The notes: generated by a model not told the origin, from the letters alone. A stretch of DNA of 64,000 nucleotides from CAIQIA01 sp049317465 (GCA_049317465.1 JBMOIF010000001.1:1-64000); one strand, 5' to 3'; positions 7,028 to 17,069 are shown, counted from the stretch's first letter. A program made the numbers and translations.

Positions 7028-10000
7028 CGGGTCCGGCGCCGGCGGTCTCGACGATCGCTTCGGCCTCCAGCAGCATCTGCCGCAACTGGTCGAGCCGTTC
7101 CGCTGAAGCCCCCTGCCACAGGCCCCTGTGGTTGGCTTCCAGGAACCGTTCGGCCATGTCCCGCAGGGCCCAGGGGTTGCTGACCTCAAGGAAGGAGCGC
7201 ACCTGTGGCTGCTCCAGCCAGGCCTCGCAGAGCGCCCCGTAGGCCCAGTCGGGCACCGCATCGGTGCAGGCGTCATAGGCGAACAGGTAGTCGAGGCTGG
7301 CGGCCAGCTCGAAGCCGCCCTTGTAGCCATGGCGCTGCATGCCTTCGATCCAGCGCGGGTTGAGCAGGCGGCTGCGGATCACCCGATCGAATTCCCGCGT
7401 CAGGGGCCGTGGCCGTGGCCGTTCGGGGCGTGAGTGATCCCCGAACCAGAGGGATGGGCTGCGGCCCTGCAGCCGCCGCACCGCCGCCGCCAGCCCTCCC
7501 TGGAACTGGTAGTAGTCGTCGGAATCGAAGAGGTCGTGTTCCCGGTTGTCCTGGTTGTGCAGCACCATCTGCACGTCCCGCAGTCGCTGCTCAAGCCCGT
7601 CCCGGTCTGCCGCCACCCGGTCGGCGGATCCATGGCGCCACTGGCCCCAGCGCAGAAAGGCTTCCGCCAGGTCGTCGGCGTTCCGCCAGGCACCGCTGTC
7701 GATCAGTCCCTGCAGCCCCGCTCCGTAGGCCCCCGGCGCTGAGCCGTAGACCCCGCAGCTGGCCTCGTCGCCCACCAGCCGGTCGGCGGCCAGCAGCCAC
7801 TCGATCAGCTGCGGGAAGGCATCCCTGAAGAAGCCCGAGATCCGCACCGTCACCGACACCCGAGGGCGCCCCAGCACCGCCGTCGGAATCAGGCTCAGGT
7901 CGACCATGCGGCGGGTGGGGCCGTCCCACACCGGCTGCACCCCCAGCAGGGCCAGCACCTGGGCGACATCGTCACCGCCGTTCCGCATGGTGCTGGTGCC
8001 CCAGATCGACAGGGCCAGATTGGTCAGATCGCAGCCCTCCTGCTGCCGATGCTCCTCCAGCAGGATGGCCGCGCTGCGCCGCCCCAGGTCCCAGGCCGCT
8101 TCGGTGGGCAGTCCCCGCAGGTCAACGCTGTAGAAGTTGCGCCCCGTCGGCAGCACATCCGGCCGGCCACGGGTGGGGGCCCCCGACGGACCGGCTTCCA
8201 CCCGGCCGCCGCCGATGGCCGTCGCCAGGGCCCGCCGTTCGGCCTCACCACGGGCCTGCAGCCGCGGCCAGAGGTCCTGCAGCACGTGGGTCAGTTCGAC
8301 CTCCAGCTCCTGCGGGACGGGCTCGTGGCTGCCGGCCAGCCGCTGCCGCAGCAGCGCCAGGGCGCGCTCCTCCAGCAGGGCCACCCCATGGCCCAGGCAG
8401 CGGGCCCCCGGCAGCCCCAGGGTCTGCAGCCGCGATCGATCGGCATCCGACAGCGGCTCCGACTCGTCACCGGCCCAGGGATCGAGGTCGAGGTCGAGCA
8501 CCGCCGCCAGCTGACGGGTGAGGCCGACCCGTCCGGGGCCCGGGGCCCGGGCCAGGGCCAGCAGCAGTTCCAGCTGGGCTTCGGCCGGCGGGTTCTGGCC
8601 GTAGATGTGCAGCCCGGTGCGGATCTGGGCCTCCTTGAGTTCACAGAGGTAACCGTCCAGACCCCCCAGCCGCTCCTCCAGATCGCCGGTGTCGCCCGCG
8701 ACCGGCAGCTCCAGGGTCGTCAGGGCCTCCTCCAGCTGACGCTGCAGCACGGGCTGCTCGCGGCTGCCCAGCTCCCGCGCCTGCCACAGCTGCTCCAGCA
8801 GGGCCTCAAGGCCCGCCAGGGCCCCGTGCAGACCCGCCCGGCCCAGGGGGGGCGTCAGGTGGTCCAGGATCACCGCCTGGCTGCGGCGCTTCGCCTGGCT
8901 GCCCTCGCCGGGGTCGTTGACGATGAAGGGGTAGAGATGCGGCAAGGGCCCCAGGGCCAGGGCCGGAAAACACGATGCCGACAGGCCGATGCCTTTGCCG
9001 GGCAGCCATTCGAGGTTGCCGTGCTTGCCGAAGTGGACCAGCACATGGGCATCAAAGGTCTGGCGCAGCCACAGGTAGTGGGCCAGATAGGCGTGGGTGG
9101 GGGGAAGGTCGGGGCTGTGGTAGCTGAGGGCCGGATCCCGGTCGTATCCCCGCGACGGTTGCAGGAGCACCACCACCGAGCCCCAGCGCCGACCGGCGAT
9201 GGCGAAGCCATCCCCGTCCAGGCCGGGGTCCTGTTCCGGGGGGCCCCAGTGCCGTTCGAGGCAGAGCCGGGCCTCGGCGGGCAGCGTGTCGTACCAGCTC
9301 CGGTACGTCGCCAGCGGCAGCCGCGCCAAAGGGGCGCGATGGTCGGATTCGGGATCGGGCGTGCGTCCGTCGAGCAGCGCCCGCACCAGCGCGTCGCCAT
9401 CCCCCGGCAGGGGCGTCTCCGGCCCACCGAGGTCATGGCCGCTGCGTTGCAGCTCGGCCAGGGCGCCGGCCACCGAGGCGGGGGTGTCGAGCCCGACGCC
9501 ATTGGCCAGACGGGCGTTGCGGGTGGGGTAGTTGGCCAGCACCAGCGCCACCCGCCGCTCCGCCGGTGCCGTCGCCCTCAGCCGCAGCCAGCGAGCCGCC
9601 AGTTCGGCCACCCAGGCCAGGGCCTCGGGGTCGGCCCGGTGGCGGGTGAGGGCACAGCCGAGGCGCTCGTCGGCGCAGGCCAGTTCGCGGAAGGCGACGA
9701 TGCGGGTGGTGATGCGGCCGTCCAGCTCGGGGAGGGCCACCTGCAGACTCAGGTCGAGGGGGCCCAGACCCACGGAACTGGCGAGCCAGCGGTCGCGGCC
9801 GCCGCCGCTGCTGAGCAGCTGCAGCACCGGCACCCCCAGGGCCCGCCAGAGGGGCGCGCCGGCGGCGGCTTCGTCGGCCCGCACCGAGGCGAATCCGGTG
9901 GCGCACAGCACCAGCCCCACACCCTCCCGCCGCAGCAGCCGCAGCACGCCCTCCTGCACGGCCCCATCCCGCAGGCCACTCACCAGCAGCACCCGCGGAC

Positions 10001-10658
10001 AGAGGCCGCGGCTGCGCAGGGCCGCGGCGGCTTCGGTCAGCAGGGCCGTGTCTCCGGCGCTCCACAGGGCCCGGTAGGCGAGCAGGCCCACCCTCGGCCC
10101 CTCCTCCTGGCGCCAGTCCCAGGGCAGCGGATCCGGCAGGGGGGCCACGGTCGGAGCGGTGACCGCCCCCCCATCGAGCAGCGCCTGGCAGCAGTGCAGC
10201 ACCCGGTCCATGTTGTCGGGCCCTCCCTCCCGCAGGGCCATGCCGAGGGCCTGGGCCAGCTCAGGCGCCACCGTGCCGAGGCTGATCAGGTCCTCTTCCC
10301 CGTCGACGGTTCCGGAGAGCACCACCAGCTGTCGGCCCGGCCGGGCTCCGGCCCAGTCCCTCAACCGCTCCAGGCCATAGCTCCAGTGCCCCCGACCACC
10401 GAGCAGCCGCACCACCACCAGCCGGGCCGCGGCGACGGTGGTGCGCAGGTAGTGGTCAATGACAGCCGGATGCTGCAGGGCGGCCAGGTTGAGGCCCCTG
10501 ACCTCCAGGGATTGCCAGGCAGGCTGCCGCAGCCGCTCGGCCAGCAGGCCCAGGTCGGTTTCGGCACTGCTCAGCAGCAGCAGCGGCGCGGGCGGCTGCT
10601 CGACCAGGTCGCCAGCCCCGTCGCCTGGATCCCCGGGCAGTGTGACCAGTCGGTGCAT
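7011..10658 (-). CDS. cobN: cobaltochelatase subunit CobN
   Basis: A 1215-residue large subunit of the CobN/magnesium-chelatase H superfamily. It begins MHRLVTLPGD and is close to the usual CobN length (about 1250). Recognisable blocks include PTRNARLANGVGLDTPAS, HVLVHFGKHGNLEWLPGK, FIVNDPGEGSQAKRR, DVLPTGRNFYSVDLRGLP and YDACTDAVPDWAY. CobN with a CobS/CobT-like or ChlI/ChlD-like partner inserts Co(II) into hydrogenobyrinic acid a,c-diamide in B12 synthesis. ChlH would be longer (about 1330) with a different N-terminus, so CobN is preferred. cobU and B12-dependent metH lie in the same window. Confidence 0.88.
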   Translation of the reverse strand: MHRLVTLPGDPGDGAGDLVEQPPAPLLLLSSAETDLGLLAERLRQPAWQSLEVRGLNLAALQHPAVIDHYLRTTVAAARLVVVRLLGGRGHWSYGLERLRDWAGARPGRQLVVLSGTVDGEEDLISLGTVAPELAQALGMALREGGPDNMDRVLHCCQALLDGGAVTAPTVAPLPDPLPWDWRQEEGPRVGLLAYRALWSAGDTALLTEAAAALRSRGLCPRVLLVSGLRDGAVQEGVLRLLRREGVGLVLCATGFASVRADEAAAGAPLWRALGVPVLQLLSSGGGRDRWLASSVGLGPLDLSLQVALPELDGRITTRIVAFRELACADERLGCALTRHRADPEALAWVAELAARWLRLRATAPAERRVALVLANYPTRNARLANGVGLDTPASVAGALAELQRSGHDLGGPETPLPGDGDALVRALLDGRTPDPESDHRAPLARLPLATYRSWYDTLPAEARLCLERHWGPPEQDPGLDGDGFAIAGRRWGSVVVLLQPSRGYDRDPALSYHSPDLPPTHAYLAHYLWLRQTFDAHVLVHFGKHGNLEWLPGKGIGLSASCFPALALGPLPHLYPFIVNDPGEGSQAKRRSQAVILDHLTPPLGRAGLHGALAGLEALLEQLWQARELGSREQPVLQRQLEEALTTLELPVAGDTGDLEERLGGLDGYLCELKEAQIRTGLHIYGQNPPAEAQLELLLALARAPGPGRVGLTRQLAAVLDLDLDPWAGDESEPLSDADRSRLQTLGLPGARCLGHGVALLEERALALLRQRLAGSHEPVPQELEVELTHVLQDLWPRLQARGEAERRALATAIGGGRVEAGPSGAPTRGRPDVLPTGRNFYSVDLRGLPTEAAWDLGRRSAAILLEEHRQQEGCDLTNLALSIWGTSTMRNGGDDVAQVLALLGVQPVWDGPTRRMVDLSLIPTAVLGRPRVSVTVRISGFFRDAFPQLIEWLLAADRLVGDEASCGVYGSAPGAYGAGLQGLIDSGAWRNADDLAEAFLRWGQWRHGSADRVAADRDGLEQRLRDVQMVLHNQDNREHDLFDSDDYYQFQGGLAAAVRRLQGRSPSLWFGDHSRPERPRPRPLTREFDRVIRSRLLNPRWIEGMQRHGYKGGFELAASLDYLFAYDACTDAVPDWAYGALCEAWLEQPQVRSFLEVSNPWALRDMAERFLEANHRGLWQGASAERLDQLRQMLLEAEAIVETAGAGPVSPGP

Positions 10659-10726
10659 GCCCCCATGCTCCCGCAGAATGCCGCGGGAATGAGAAGATCG
10701 GCCCCAGCCCGGCCCCCACCGTCTCC

Positions 10727-11644
10727 ATGACCACCTTCCTGCCCTACGCCTGGTTCGGTGGGCGCTGCGTCCCCTTCGCCGAGGCCACCCTCTCGGTCGC
10801 CACCCATGCCCTGCATTACGGCACCGGGGCCTTCGGCGGCATGCGCGTGCTGCCGAACCCCGATGATCCGGGTGAGTTGCTGCTGTTCCGTGCCGATCGC
10901 CATGCCCGCCGGCTGAGCCAGAGCGCCAGGCTGCTGCTGATCGAGCTCAGCGAAGAGACGGTTATGGCCGCCGTGACGGCCATGTTGCAGGCCAACCGGC
11001 CCACCAGCCCCAGCTATCTGCGGCCGTTCGTCTACACCTCCGACCTCGGCATCGCCCCGAGGCTGCACAACATCCAGACCGATTTCCTGGTCTACGGCAT
11101 TGAGTTGGGTGATTATCTGTCCCCTGACGGGGTGAGCTGCCGCATCAGCAGCTGGACCCGCCAGGAGGATCGGTCCCTGCCCCTGCGGGGCAAGGTGAGC
11201 GGTGCCTACATCACCAGTTCCCTGGCCAAGACCGAGGCCGTGCGCAGCGGCTTTGATGAGGCCCTGATGCTCAACAGCCAGGGCAAGATCAGCGAGGCCA
11301 GCGGCATGAACCTGTTCATCGTCCGTGACGGCGTGCTGTACACGCCAGGGGTCGACCAGGACATCCTCGAGGGCATCACCCGCGCCAGTGTCATCGAGCT
11401 GGCCCGCTCCATGGGTCTCACCGTGGTGGAACGCCCGGTCGACAAGACCGAGCTGTTCGTGGCCGAAGAGGTGTTCCTGACGGGCACAGCGGCCAAGATC
11501 ACCCCCGTGAGGCGGGTCGAGACCACCGACCTGCCGGCGTCACGGCCGGTGATGGAATCCCTGCGGGAGGCCATCACTCGCATCACCGAGGGGCGCGACC
11601 CTAACTTCTCCCACTGGGTGACCCGCGTGAGGATCGACGGATGA
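10727..11644 (+). CDS. ilvE: branched-chain amino acid aminotransferase
   Basis: A 305-residue fold-type IV PLP aminotransferase. WFGGRCVPFAEA and LHYGTGAFGGMR at the N-terminus are typical of BCAT. K156 in RGKVSGAYITSSLAK is the PLP lysine. NSQGKISEASGMNLFIVRDG and FLTGTAAKITPV are conserved cofactor and substrate loops. It transfers amino groups between glutamate and Leu, Ile or Val. The stop overlaps the metH start (ATGA), so the two are translationally coupled. It diverges from cobN across 68 bp. Confidence 0.92.
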   Translation: MTTFLPYAWFGGRCVPFAEATLSVATHALHYGTGAFGGMRVLPNPDDPGELLLFRADRHARRLSQSARLLLIELSEETVMAAVTAMLQANRPTSPSYLRPFVYTSDLGIAPRLHNIQTDFLVYGIELGDYLSPDGVSCRISSWTRQEDRSLPLRGKVSGAYITSSLAKTEAVRSGFDEALMLNSQGKISEASGMNLFIVRDGVLYTPGVDQDILEGITRASVIELARSMGLTVVERPVDKTELFVAEEVFLTGTAAKITPVRRVETTDLPASRPVMESLREAITRITEGRDPNFSHWVTRVRIDG

Positions 11645-14600
11645 CCAGCTTTCTTGAGCGCCTGCATGCTCCTGAGCGACCCGTGCTGGTCTTCGACGGA
11701 GCCACCGGCACCTCCCTCCAGCAGATGAACCTCACCGCCGAGGATTTCGGCGGTCTGGCCCTGGAGGGCTGCAACGAAAATCTGGTGCTCACCCGACCCG
11801 ACGTCGTGCAGGCCGTGCACGGTCAGTTTCTTGAGGTCGGCTGCGATGTGATCGAGACCGACACCTTCGGGGCCACCTCCCTGGTGCTGTCTGAGTACGA
11901 CATCCAGGATCAGGCCTTCGAGATCAACCGCCGGGCGGCGGAGCTGGCGCGGGAGATGGCTGATCGTTTCAGCACCCCCGAGCATCCGCGCTTCGTGGCC
12001 GGATCCATGGGGCCCACCACCAAGCTGCCCACCCTGGGCCATGTCGACTTCGACACGATGGCCGAGTCGTTCGCTGAGCAGGCCCGGGGGCTGCTCGCGG
12101 GCAACGTCGATCTGTTCATCGTCGAAACCTGTCAGGACGTGCTCCAGATCAAGGCCGCCCTGAGCGGCCTCGAGCGGGCCTTCGCCGAAACCGGAGAGCG
12201 GCGACCGCTGATGGTCTCGGTGACGATGGAAACCACCGGAACCATGCTCGTCGGTTCCGACATCGCCGCAGTGGTGTCGATTCTCGAGCCCTTCCCCATC
12301 GACATCCTCGGGCTCAACTGCGCCACCGGGCCAGAGCAGATGAAGGAGCACATCCGCCACCTCTCGGCCCATGCCCCCTTTGTGGTCAGCTGCATCCCCA
12401 ATGCGGGCCTGCCGGAGAACGTCGGTGGCGTGGCCCACTACAGGCTGACGCCCACCGAAATGAAGATGGCGTTGCACCACTTCATCGAAGACCTCGGTGT
12501 GCAGGTCATCGGTGGCTGTTGCGGCACCACGCCGGCGCACATCGGGGCCCTCGTCGAGCTGGCCCGCGGCATGCATCCCGCCCCACGGCCGGTGCGCACC
12601 CCCGACCAGCAGCTGGCCCGTCCCCTGCTCAACGTCGAACCTTCGGCAGCGTCGATCTACGGCACCACCACCTACCACCAGGACAACTCCTTCCTGATCA
12701 TCGGCGAACGGTTGAACGCCAGCGGCTCCCGCAAGGTGCGTGAACTGCTGAACGACGAAGACTGGGATGGGCTGGTGGCTGTGGCTCGCAGTCAGGTCAA
12801 GGAGAACGCCCACATCCTCGATGTCAACGTCGATTACGTGGGTCGCGATGGTGAACGTGACATGCACGAGCTGGTCAGCCGGCTGGTGACGAATGTGAAC
12901 CTTCCGTTGATGCTCGACTCCACCGAGTGGCAGAAGATGGAAGCCGGCCTGAAGGTTGCCGGTGGCAAATGCCTGCTCAATTCCACCAACTACGAAGATG
13001 GCGATGAGCGCTTCTTCCGGGTGCTTGAACTGGCTCGCCACTACGGCGCGGGGGTGGTGGTCGGCACCATCGATGAAGAAGGCATGGCCCGCACCGCCGA
13101 CCGGAAGCTGGCCATCGCCCGCCGGGCCTATGAGGATGCCCTCCGCTTCGGTATCCCCGCCCACGAGATCTTCTACGACCCCCTCGCCCTGCCCATCTCC
13201 ACCGGGATCGAAGAAGACCGCCGCAACGGTTGCGAGACCATTGAGGCGATCCGCCGCATCCGCACCGAGCTGCCGGGGGTGCACGTGGTGCTCGGCGTCA
13301 GCAACATCAGCTTCGGGCTCTCTCCGGCGGCCCGGATCGTGCTCAATTCGGTCTTCCTGCATGACTGTTGTGAAGCCGGCATGGATGCGGCGATCGTCAG
13401 CCCTGCCAAGATCCTGCCCCTCGCCCGCATCGGCGAAGAAGAACAGCAGGTCTGCCGCGACCTGATCGATGACCTTCGGCGCTTTGAGAACGGCGTCTGC
13501 ACCTACGACCCCCTGACGCGCCTCACGGAGCTGTTCGAGGGCGTCAGCAGTCGCGAAGCCCGCAGCGCCGGACCCTCCCTGGCCGACCTGCCGGTGGAGG
13601 AGCGGCTCAAGCAGCACATCATCGACGGCGAACGCATGGGCCTTGAGATAGCGCTGCAGGAGGGCCTGCAGCGCTACCAGCCCCTCGAGATCGTCAACAC
13701 CTTCCTGCTCGACGGCATGAAGGTGGTGGGCGAACTGTTCGGCTCCGGCCAGATGCAGCTTCCGTTTGTGCTGCAGAGCGCCGAAACGATGAAATCGGCC
13801 GTCGCTTTCCTTGAGCCGCACATGGAGAAGACCGAGGGCGAGAGTTCAGCCAAGGCACGTTTTCTGATTGCCACCGTCAAAGGAGATGTTCACGATATCG
13901 GCAAGAACCTTGTTGACATCATCCTCACCAACAATGGCTATGAGGTGATCAATCTTGGAATCAAACAGAGTGTCGAGGCCATCATCGAAGCGCAGCAGCA
14001 GCACCAGGCAGACTGCATCGCCATGAGTGGCCTGCTCGTCAAATCGACGGCGTTCATGAAGGAGAACCTCTCCGCCTTCAACGAAGCCGGTATTCATGTG
14101 CCGGTCATTCTGGGCGGTGCAGCCCTCACCCCGCGTTTTGTCCAGCACGATTGCCGGCAGGTGTACGAGGGGCAGGTGATCTACGGCCGAGATGCCTTCA
14201 CCGATCTGCGCTTCATGGATGCCTACGTCGAGGCGCGTCGGCAGGGTCAGTGGGACGATCGCCGCGGCTTCCTTGCCGCCGTTCCCGATGGGCTCGGCTT
14301 GGAACCTTCCGCGGCCGTCGCCGCTGACCCTGGCCCGTCGTCTGCGGGGGAGCCCGCCAACGGCGCCGCTCCCCTGCCCCCCGCCAGCACCGAACGATCT
14401 GACGTGGTGCCGGAGGAGCCCGCCCTGGAGCCGCCGTTCTGGGGACCCCGGATCCTTGAGGAGTCCGACATCCCCCTCGATGAGGTGTTCGCCTATCTCG
14501 ACCGGCAGGCCCTGTTTGCCGGCCAGTGGCAGATGCGCAAGCCCCAGGACCAGAGCCGCGAGGATTACGAGGCTGATCTGCTCCGTCGGGCCGAACCCGT

Positions 14601-15228
14601 GCTTCAGGCGTGGATGGAGCGTGCGCGCCGGGAGGGCCTGCTGAACCCACGGGTGGCCTACGGCTACTTCCCCTGCGGTCGCGAGGGCAATGCGGTCGTC
14701 GTCTTCGATGCCGAAGAGCGCAGCCGGCCCCTCGGACGCTTTGAGCTGCCCCGCCAACGGGGGGGCAACCGCTACTGCATCGCCGATTTCTATCGCGACC
14801 TCCGCGATGGCGCTCCCACCGATGTGATCCCGATGCAGGCCGTCACCATGGGTGCCCGCGCCAGCCAGGTGGCCCAGGAGCTCTTCGCTGCCGATCGCTA
14901 CAGCGATTACCTCTACTTCCATGGACTCGCCGTGCAGATGGCCGAGGCCCTGGCGGAGTGGACCCACGCCCGCATCCGCCGGGAGCTGGGTTTCGGCGAC
15001 CAGGAGCCCACGGCCCTCCGGGATGTTCTTGCTCAGCGCTACAGGGGCAGTCGCTATTCGTTCGGCTATCCGGCCTGTCCGAACGTGGCCGATTCGCGAC
15101 CGCAGCTCGCATGGCTGCAGGCCGACCGGATCGGGCTGCGCATGGACGACAGCGATCAGCTCGAGCCAGAGCAGAGCACCACGGCCCTGGTGGCCCTCCA
15201 CAGTCGCGCGCGGTACTTCAGCGCCTGA
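11641..15228 (+). CDS. metH: cobalamin-dependent methionine synthase MetH
   Basis: A 1195-residue four-module enzyme. The homocysteine module (about 10-320) has zinc ligands C227 (GLNCATG) and C293/C294 (GGCCGTT). The pterin/methyl-THF module is about 350-610 (LIIGERLNASGSRK). The B12 module is about 640-880, with the cobalt ligand H751 in DVHDIGKN. The AdoMet reactivation domain is about 960-1170. An Ala/Pro-rich stretch (about 880-930) links the last two. It remethylates homocysteine with methyl-tetrahydrofolate. It starts inside the ilvE stop (ATGA). Confidence 0.95.
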   Translation: MTSFLERLHAPERPVLVFDGATGTSLQQMNLTAEDFGGLALEGCNENLVLTRPDVVQAVHGQFLEVGCDVIETDTFGATSLVLSEYDIQDQAFEINRRAAELAREMADRFSTPEHPRFVAGSMGPTTKLPTLGHVDFDTMAESFAEQARGLLAGNVDLFIVETCQDVLQIKAALSGLERAFAETGERRPLMVSVTMETTGTMLVGSDIAAVVSILEPFPIDILGLNCATGPEQMKEHIRHLSAHAPFVVSCIPNAGLPENVGGVAHYRLTPTEMKMALHHFIEDLGVQVIGGCCGTTPAHIGALVELARGMHPAPRPVRTPDQQLARPLLNVEPSAASIYGTTTYHQDNSFLIIGERLNASGSRKVRELLNDEDWDGLVAVARSQVKENAHILDVNVDYVGRDGERDMHELVSRLVTNVNLPLMLDSTEWQKMEAGLKVAGGKCLLNSTNYEDGDERFFRVLELARHYGAGVVVGTIDEEGMARTADRKLAIARRAYEDALRFGIPAHEIFYDPLALPISTGIEEDRRNGCETIEAIRRIRTELPGVHVVLGVSNISFGLSPAARIVLNSVFLHDCCEAGMDAAIVSPAKILPLARIGEEEQQVCRDLIDDLRRFENGVCTYDPLTRLTELFEGVSSREARSAGPSLADLPVEERLKQHIIDGERMGLEIALQEGLQRYQPLEIVNTFLLDGMKVVGELFGSGQMQLPFVLQSAETMKSAVAFLEPHMEKTEGESSAKARFLIATVKGDVHDIGKNLVDIILTNNGYEVINLGIKQSVEAIIEAQQQHQADCIAMSGLLVKSTAFMKENLSAFNEAGIHVPVILGGAALTPRFVQHDCRQVYEGQVIYGRDAFTDLRFMDAYVEARRQGQWDDRRGFLAAVPDGLGLEPSAAVAADPGPSSAGEPANGAAPLPPASTERSDVVPEEPALEPPFWGPRILEESDIPLDEVFAYLDRQALFAGQWQMRKPQDQSREDYEADLLRRAEPVLQAWMERARREGLLNPRVAYGYFPCGREGNAVVVFDAEERSRPLGRFELPRQRGGNRYCIADFYRDLRDGAPTDVIPMQAVTMGARASQVAQELFAADRYSDYLYFHGLAVQMAEALAEWTHARIRRELGFGDQEPTALRDVLAQRYRGSRYSFGYPACPNVADSRPQLAWLQADRIGLRMDDSDQLEPEQSTTALVALHSRARYFSA

Positions 15229-15274
15229 GCCCACGCGCCGGGATGGCAGGCTGGCCCGGCCCGTGTCTCTTTCC

Positions 15275-15547
15275 ATGGCCATTCAAGGTCCTGACGGCGT
15301 CGACGCCGCCATCGCCGCCGGGGTTGACCTCGACGGTTCCCCCCTGCCTGCCGCGATGCTCAGCCTCTATCAGGAGGTGATGGCCCTCGAGGCGGCCCGC
15401 ACCCGCAGTGGTGTGACCAAATCGATGCGCAACCGCATCGTCCGCACCGGCAGCAAGCACCTGGATCAGGCCAGCCTCGATGCCCGGCTGAAGGAAGCGG
15501 GCTGGGACGGCCTGAAGCCGAAGGAAATCGCATTCTTCTACGGCTGA
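15275..15547 (+). CDS. DUF4090-like conserved cyanobacterial protein
   Basis: A 90-residue protein with GVDLDGSPLPAAMLSLYQ, an ARTRSGVTKSMRNRIVR segment and the terminal motif LKPKEIAFFYG, which I associate with cyanobacterial family DUF4090. Function unknown. ATG 15275 is chosen over GTG 15263 because homologous sequence starts near it. It lies 46 bp after metH on the same strand and converges on the next gene with a 7-bp gap. Confidence 0.7.
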   Translation: MAIQGPDGVDAAIAAGVDLDGSPLPAAMLSLYQEVMALEAARTRSGVTKSMRNRIVRTGSKHLDQASLDARLKEAGWDGLKPKEIAFFYG

Positions 15548-15554
15548 AGCGGCC

Positions 15555-15788
15555 TCAGGGCTGGGCGCCCACCTCTTCGAGAGCTTCGATCACCTCCTCC
15601 TGGAACGTGTCCAGGTCGTCGGAATCCGACAGATCGACGCCTTCACCGGCGGCGTTCTGCGTCAGCTCGCGGAAGTGGTCGGCGCCTTCGCCATTGGCCA
15701 GGAACTCGATGACGGATGTCTCGCCACTTTCCTGGAAGGCCTGCACCAGAGCCAGGAAGGCCGCATCTTCGGTGAAATCCCAGCTCAT
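15555..15788 (-). CDS. small acidic conserved protein, unknown function
   Basis: A 77-residue, strongly acidic protein: MSWDFTEDAAFLALVQAFQ, then GVDLSDSDDLDTFQEEVIEA. It appears all-helical with no membrane segment or signal peptide. ATG start. Coding is supported by third-position GC bias and by resemblance to small proteins I recall from Synechococcus/Prochlorococcus, but no function is known to me. Confidence 0.55.
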   Translation of the reverse strand: MSWDFTEDAAFLALVQAFQESGETSVIEFLANGEGADHFRELTQNAAGEGVDLSDSDDLDTFQEEVIEALEEVGAQP

Positions 15789-15941
15789 CGGATCGTCGCG
15801 GTCGGGGCAGTGGTGGACAACAGGGGGGATGGGACAGCCATCGCCTGATGACCCATAGCGTGCCCCCCCCCGATTCCGTCAAGTCCAGCCCCCCCTTTGG
15901 TCGCCGCTGCTGCACACTGGGGGCCATCCAGAGCGTCTCCG

Positions 15942-16418
15942 ATGCCCGCCGCCCCATCGCCGCTGCAGCCCGGCCTGGAGCTCAACGTGCTGGGCACCCC
16001 CCTCCAGCTCTGCGGTTGTCGGCCCCTGACCGGATGGACCCGTGACGGCTTCTGCCGCCACCACGATGCCGACCACGGCCGTCACACGGTCTGTGCCGTC
16101 ATGACCGAGACGTTTCTGAGCTACAGCCGCGCCCAGGGCAACGACCTCAGCACCCCTCGGCCCGAGTTCTCGTTCCCTGGCCTGCGCCCCGGTGATGCCT
16201 GGTGCGTCTGTGCCCTGCGCTGGCAGCAGGCCTACGCAGACGGAGTCGCGCCGGGGGTGCGGCTGGAGGCCTGTGCGGCCAGTGCCCTCGAGGTGGTGAA
16301 CCTCGATCACCTGCGCGAACATGCCGTCGCCGCCGAGTCAGCCGCCGGGTCGTCACCAGGGGATGGCGCTTCCGTCCCAGGCCAGGAAGGCCCCGCTGCG
16401 ATCGACGGACTGGGCTGA
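15942..16418 (+). CDS. DUF2237 family protein
   Basis: A 158-residue protein whose core ELNVLGTPLQLCGCRPLTGW, then DGFCRHHDADHGRHTVCAVMT, then FLSYSRAQGNDLSTPRPEF and GDAWCVCALRWQQAY matches DUF2237, a small Cys-rich family of unknown function in bacteria and plants. The family usually ends near NLDHLREHA; here about 30 extra residues follow because the frame runs 66 bases into the 3' end of the convergent SDR gene. ATG 15942 fits the family start. Confidence 0.8.
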   Translation: MPAAPSPLQPGLELNVLGTPLQLCGCRPLTGWTRDGFCRHHDADHGRHTVCAVMTETFLSYSRAQGNDLSTPRPEFSFPGLRPGDAWCVCALRWQQAYADGVAPGVRLEACAASALEVVNLDHLREHAVAAESAAGSSPGDGASVPGQEGPAAIDGLG

Positions 16419-17069
16419 CAGCACCTCCAGAAGCTGGCGGGCTGCCCGTTCGGGGCTGAAGAGCTTCTCAGGCGCCACGCCGCCCCGGAAGGGTTCCGAG
16501 AGGGGAGTAGCCGTCGTGCCCGGGTGCAGCAGGGTCACGGTCACCGCCGGCCTCCGCCGGCGCCACTCCAGGGCCAGGGTGTGCAGCAGCTGGTTCTGGG
16601 CCGCCTTGGCGGCCCGATAGCCGTACCAGCCCCCGAGGCGGTTGTCCCCGATGCTGCCCACCCGCGCCGAGAGGCTGGCGAACCAGGCGGGCTGACCGTG
16701 GCCCAGGGCCTCCTCCACGGCCCGGGCCAGCAGGATCGGCCCGAAGGCGTTGATCGCAAAGGCGTGCTCAAGCCCGGGCCTGGCGACCGCCTGCAGACGC
16801 TTCTCGGGCCCAAGGCCGTCCCCGTGCAGCCAGCCGGCGGTGTTGATCACCAGCCGCAGGGGGGGCGCCTGCCGCAGTCGCTCGCTCAGCTCGTCCAGGT
16901 GACTGTCCTGGCAGAGGTCAAGGGGGGGATCGCTGCCGCGGCCCAGGTGGAGCAGCTGCAGCCCAAGGGCGCGGTCTGCCAGGGCATCGGCCAGGGCCGT
17001 GCCGATGCCGCCGCGGCCCACCACCAGGGCCAGCCCCTCCAGGGAGGACCAGTCGGCAGGATGTGTCAT
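16353..17069 (-). CDS. short-chain dehydrogenase/reductase (CsgA-like)
   Basis: A 238-residue SDR. The nucleotide-binding glycines are in VVGRGGIGTALADALA, the substrate-site NTAG equivalent in LVINTAGWLHG, the catalytic Ser in FASLSARVGS and YxxxK in YGYRAAKAAQNQL. The tail TLLHPGTTATPLSEPFRGGV resembles CsgA-type SDRs of unknown substrate. ATG 17069 is used because the fold begins just after it. It converges with the DUF2237 gene and overlaps it. Confidence 0.8.
   Translation of the reverse strand: MTHPADWSSLEGLALVVGRGGIGTALADALADRALGLQLLHLGRGSDPPLDLCQDSHLDELSERLRQAPPLRLVINTAGWLHGDGLGPEKRLQAVARPGLEHAFAINAFGPILLARAVEEALGHGQPAWFASLSARVGSIGDNRLGGWYGYRAAKAAQNQLLHTLALEWRRRRPAVTVTLLHPGTTATPLSEPFRGGVAPEKLFSPERAARQLLEVLSAQSVDRSGAFLAWDGSAIPW

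Noticed and set aside
8049..10730. 893-codon open frame antisense to cobN
   Set aside because: GC-rich shadow frame; composition dominated by Gln, Arg, Gly, Pro with no domain, while the opposite strand is a clear CobN.
11206..13821. 871-codon frame antisense to ilvE-metH
   Set aside because: No recognisable family; the sense strand carries all MetH motifs.
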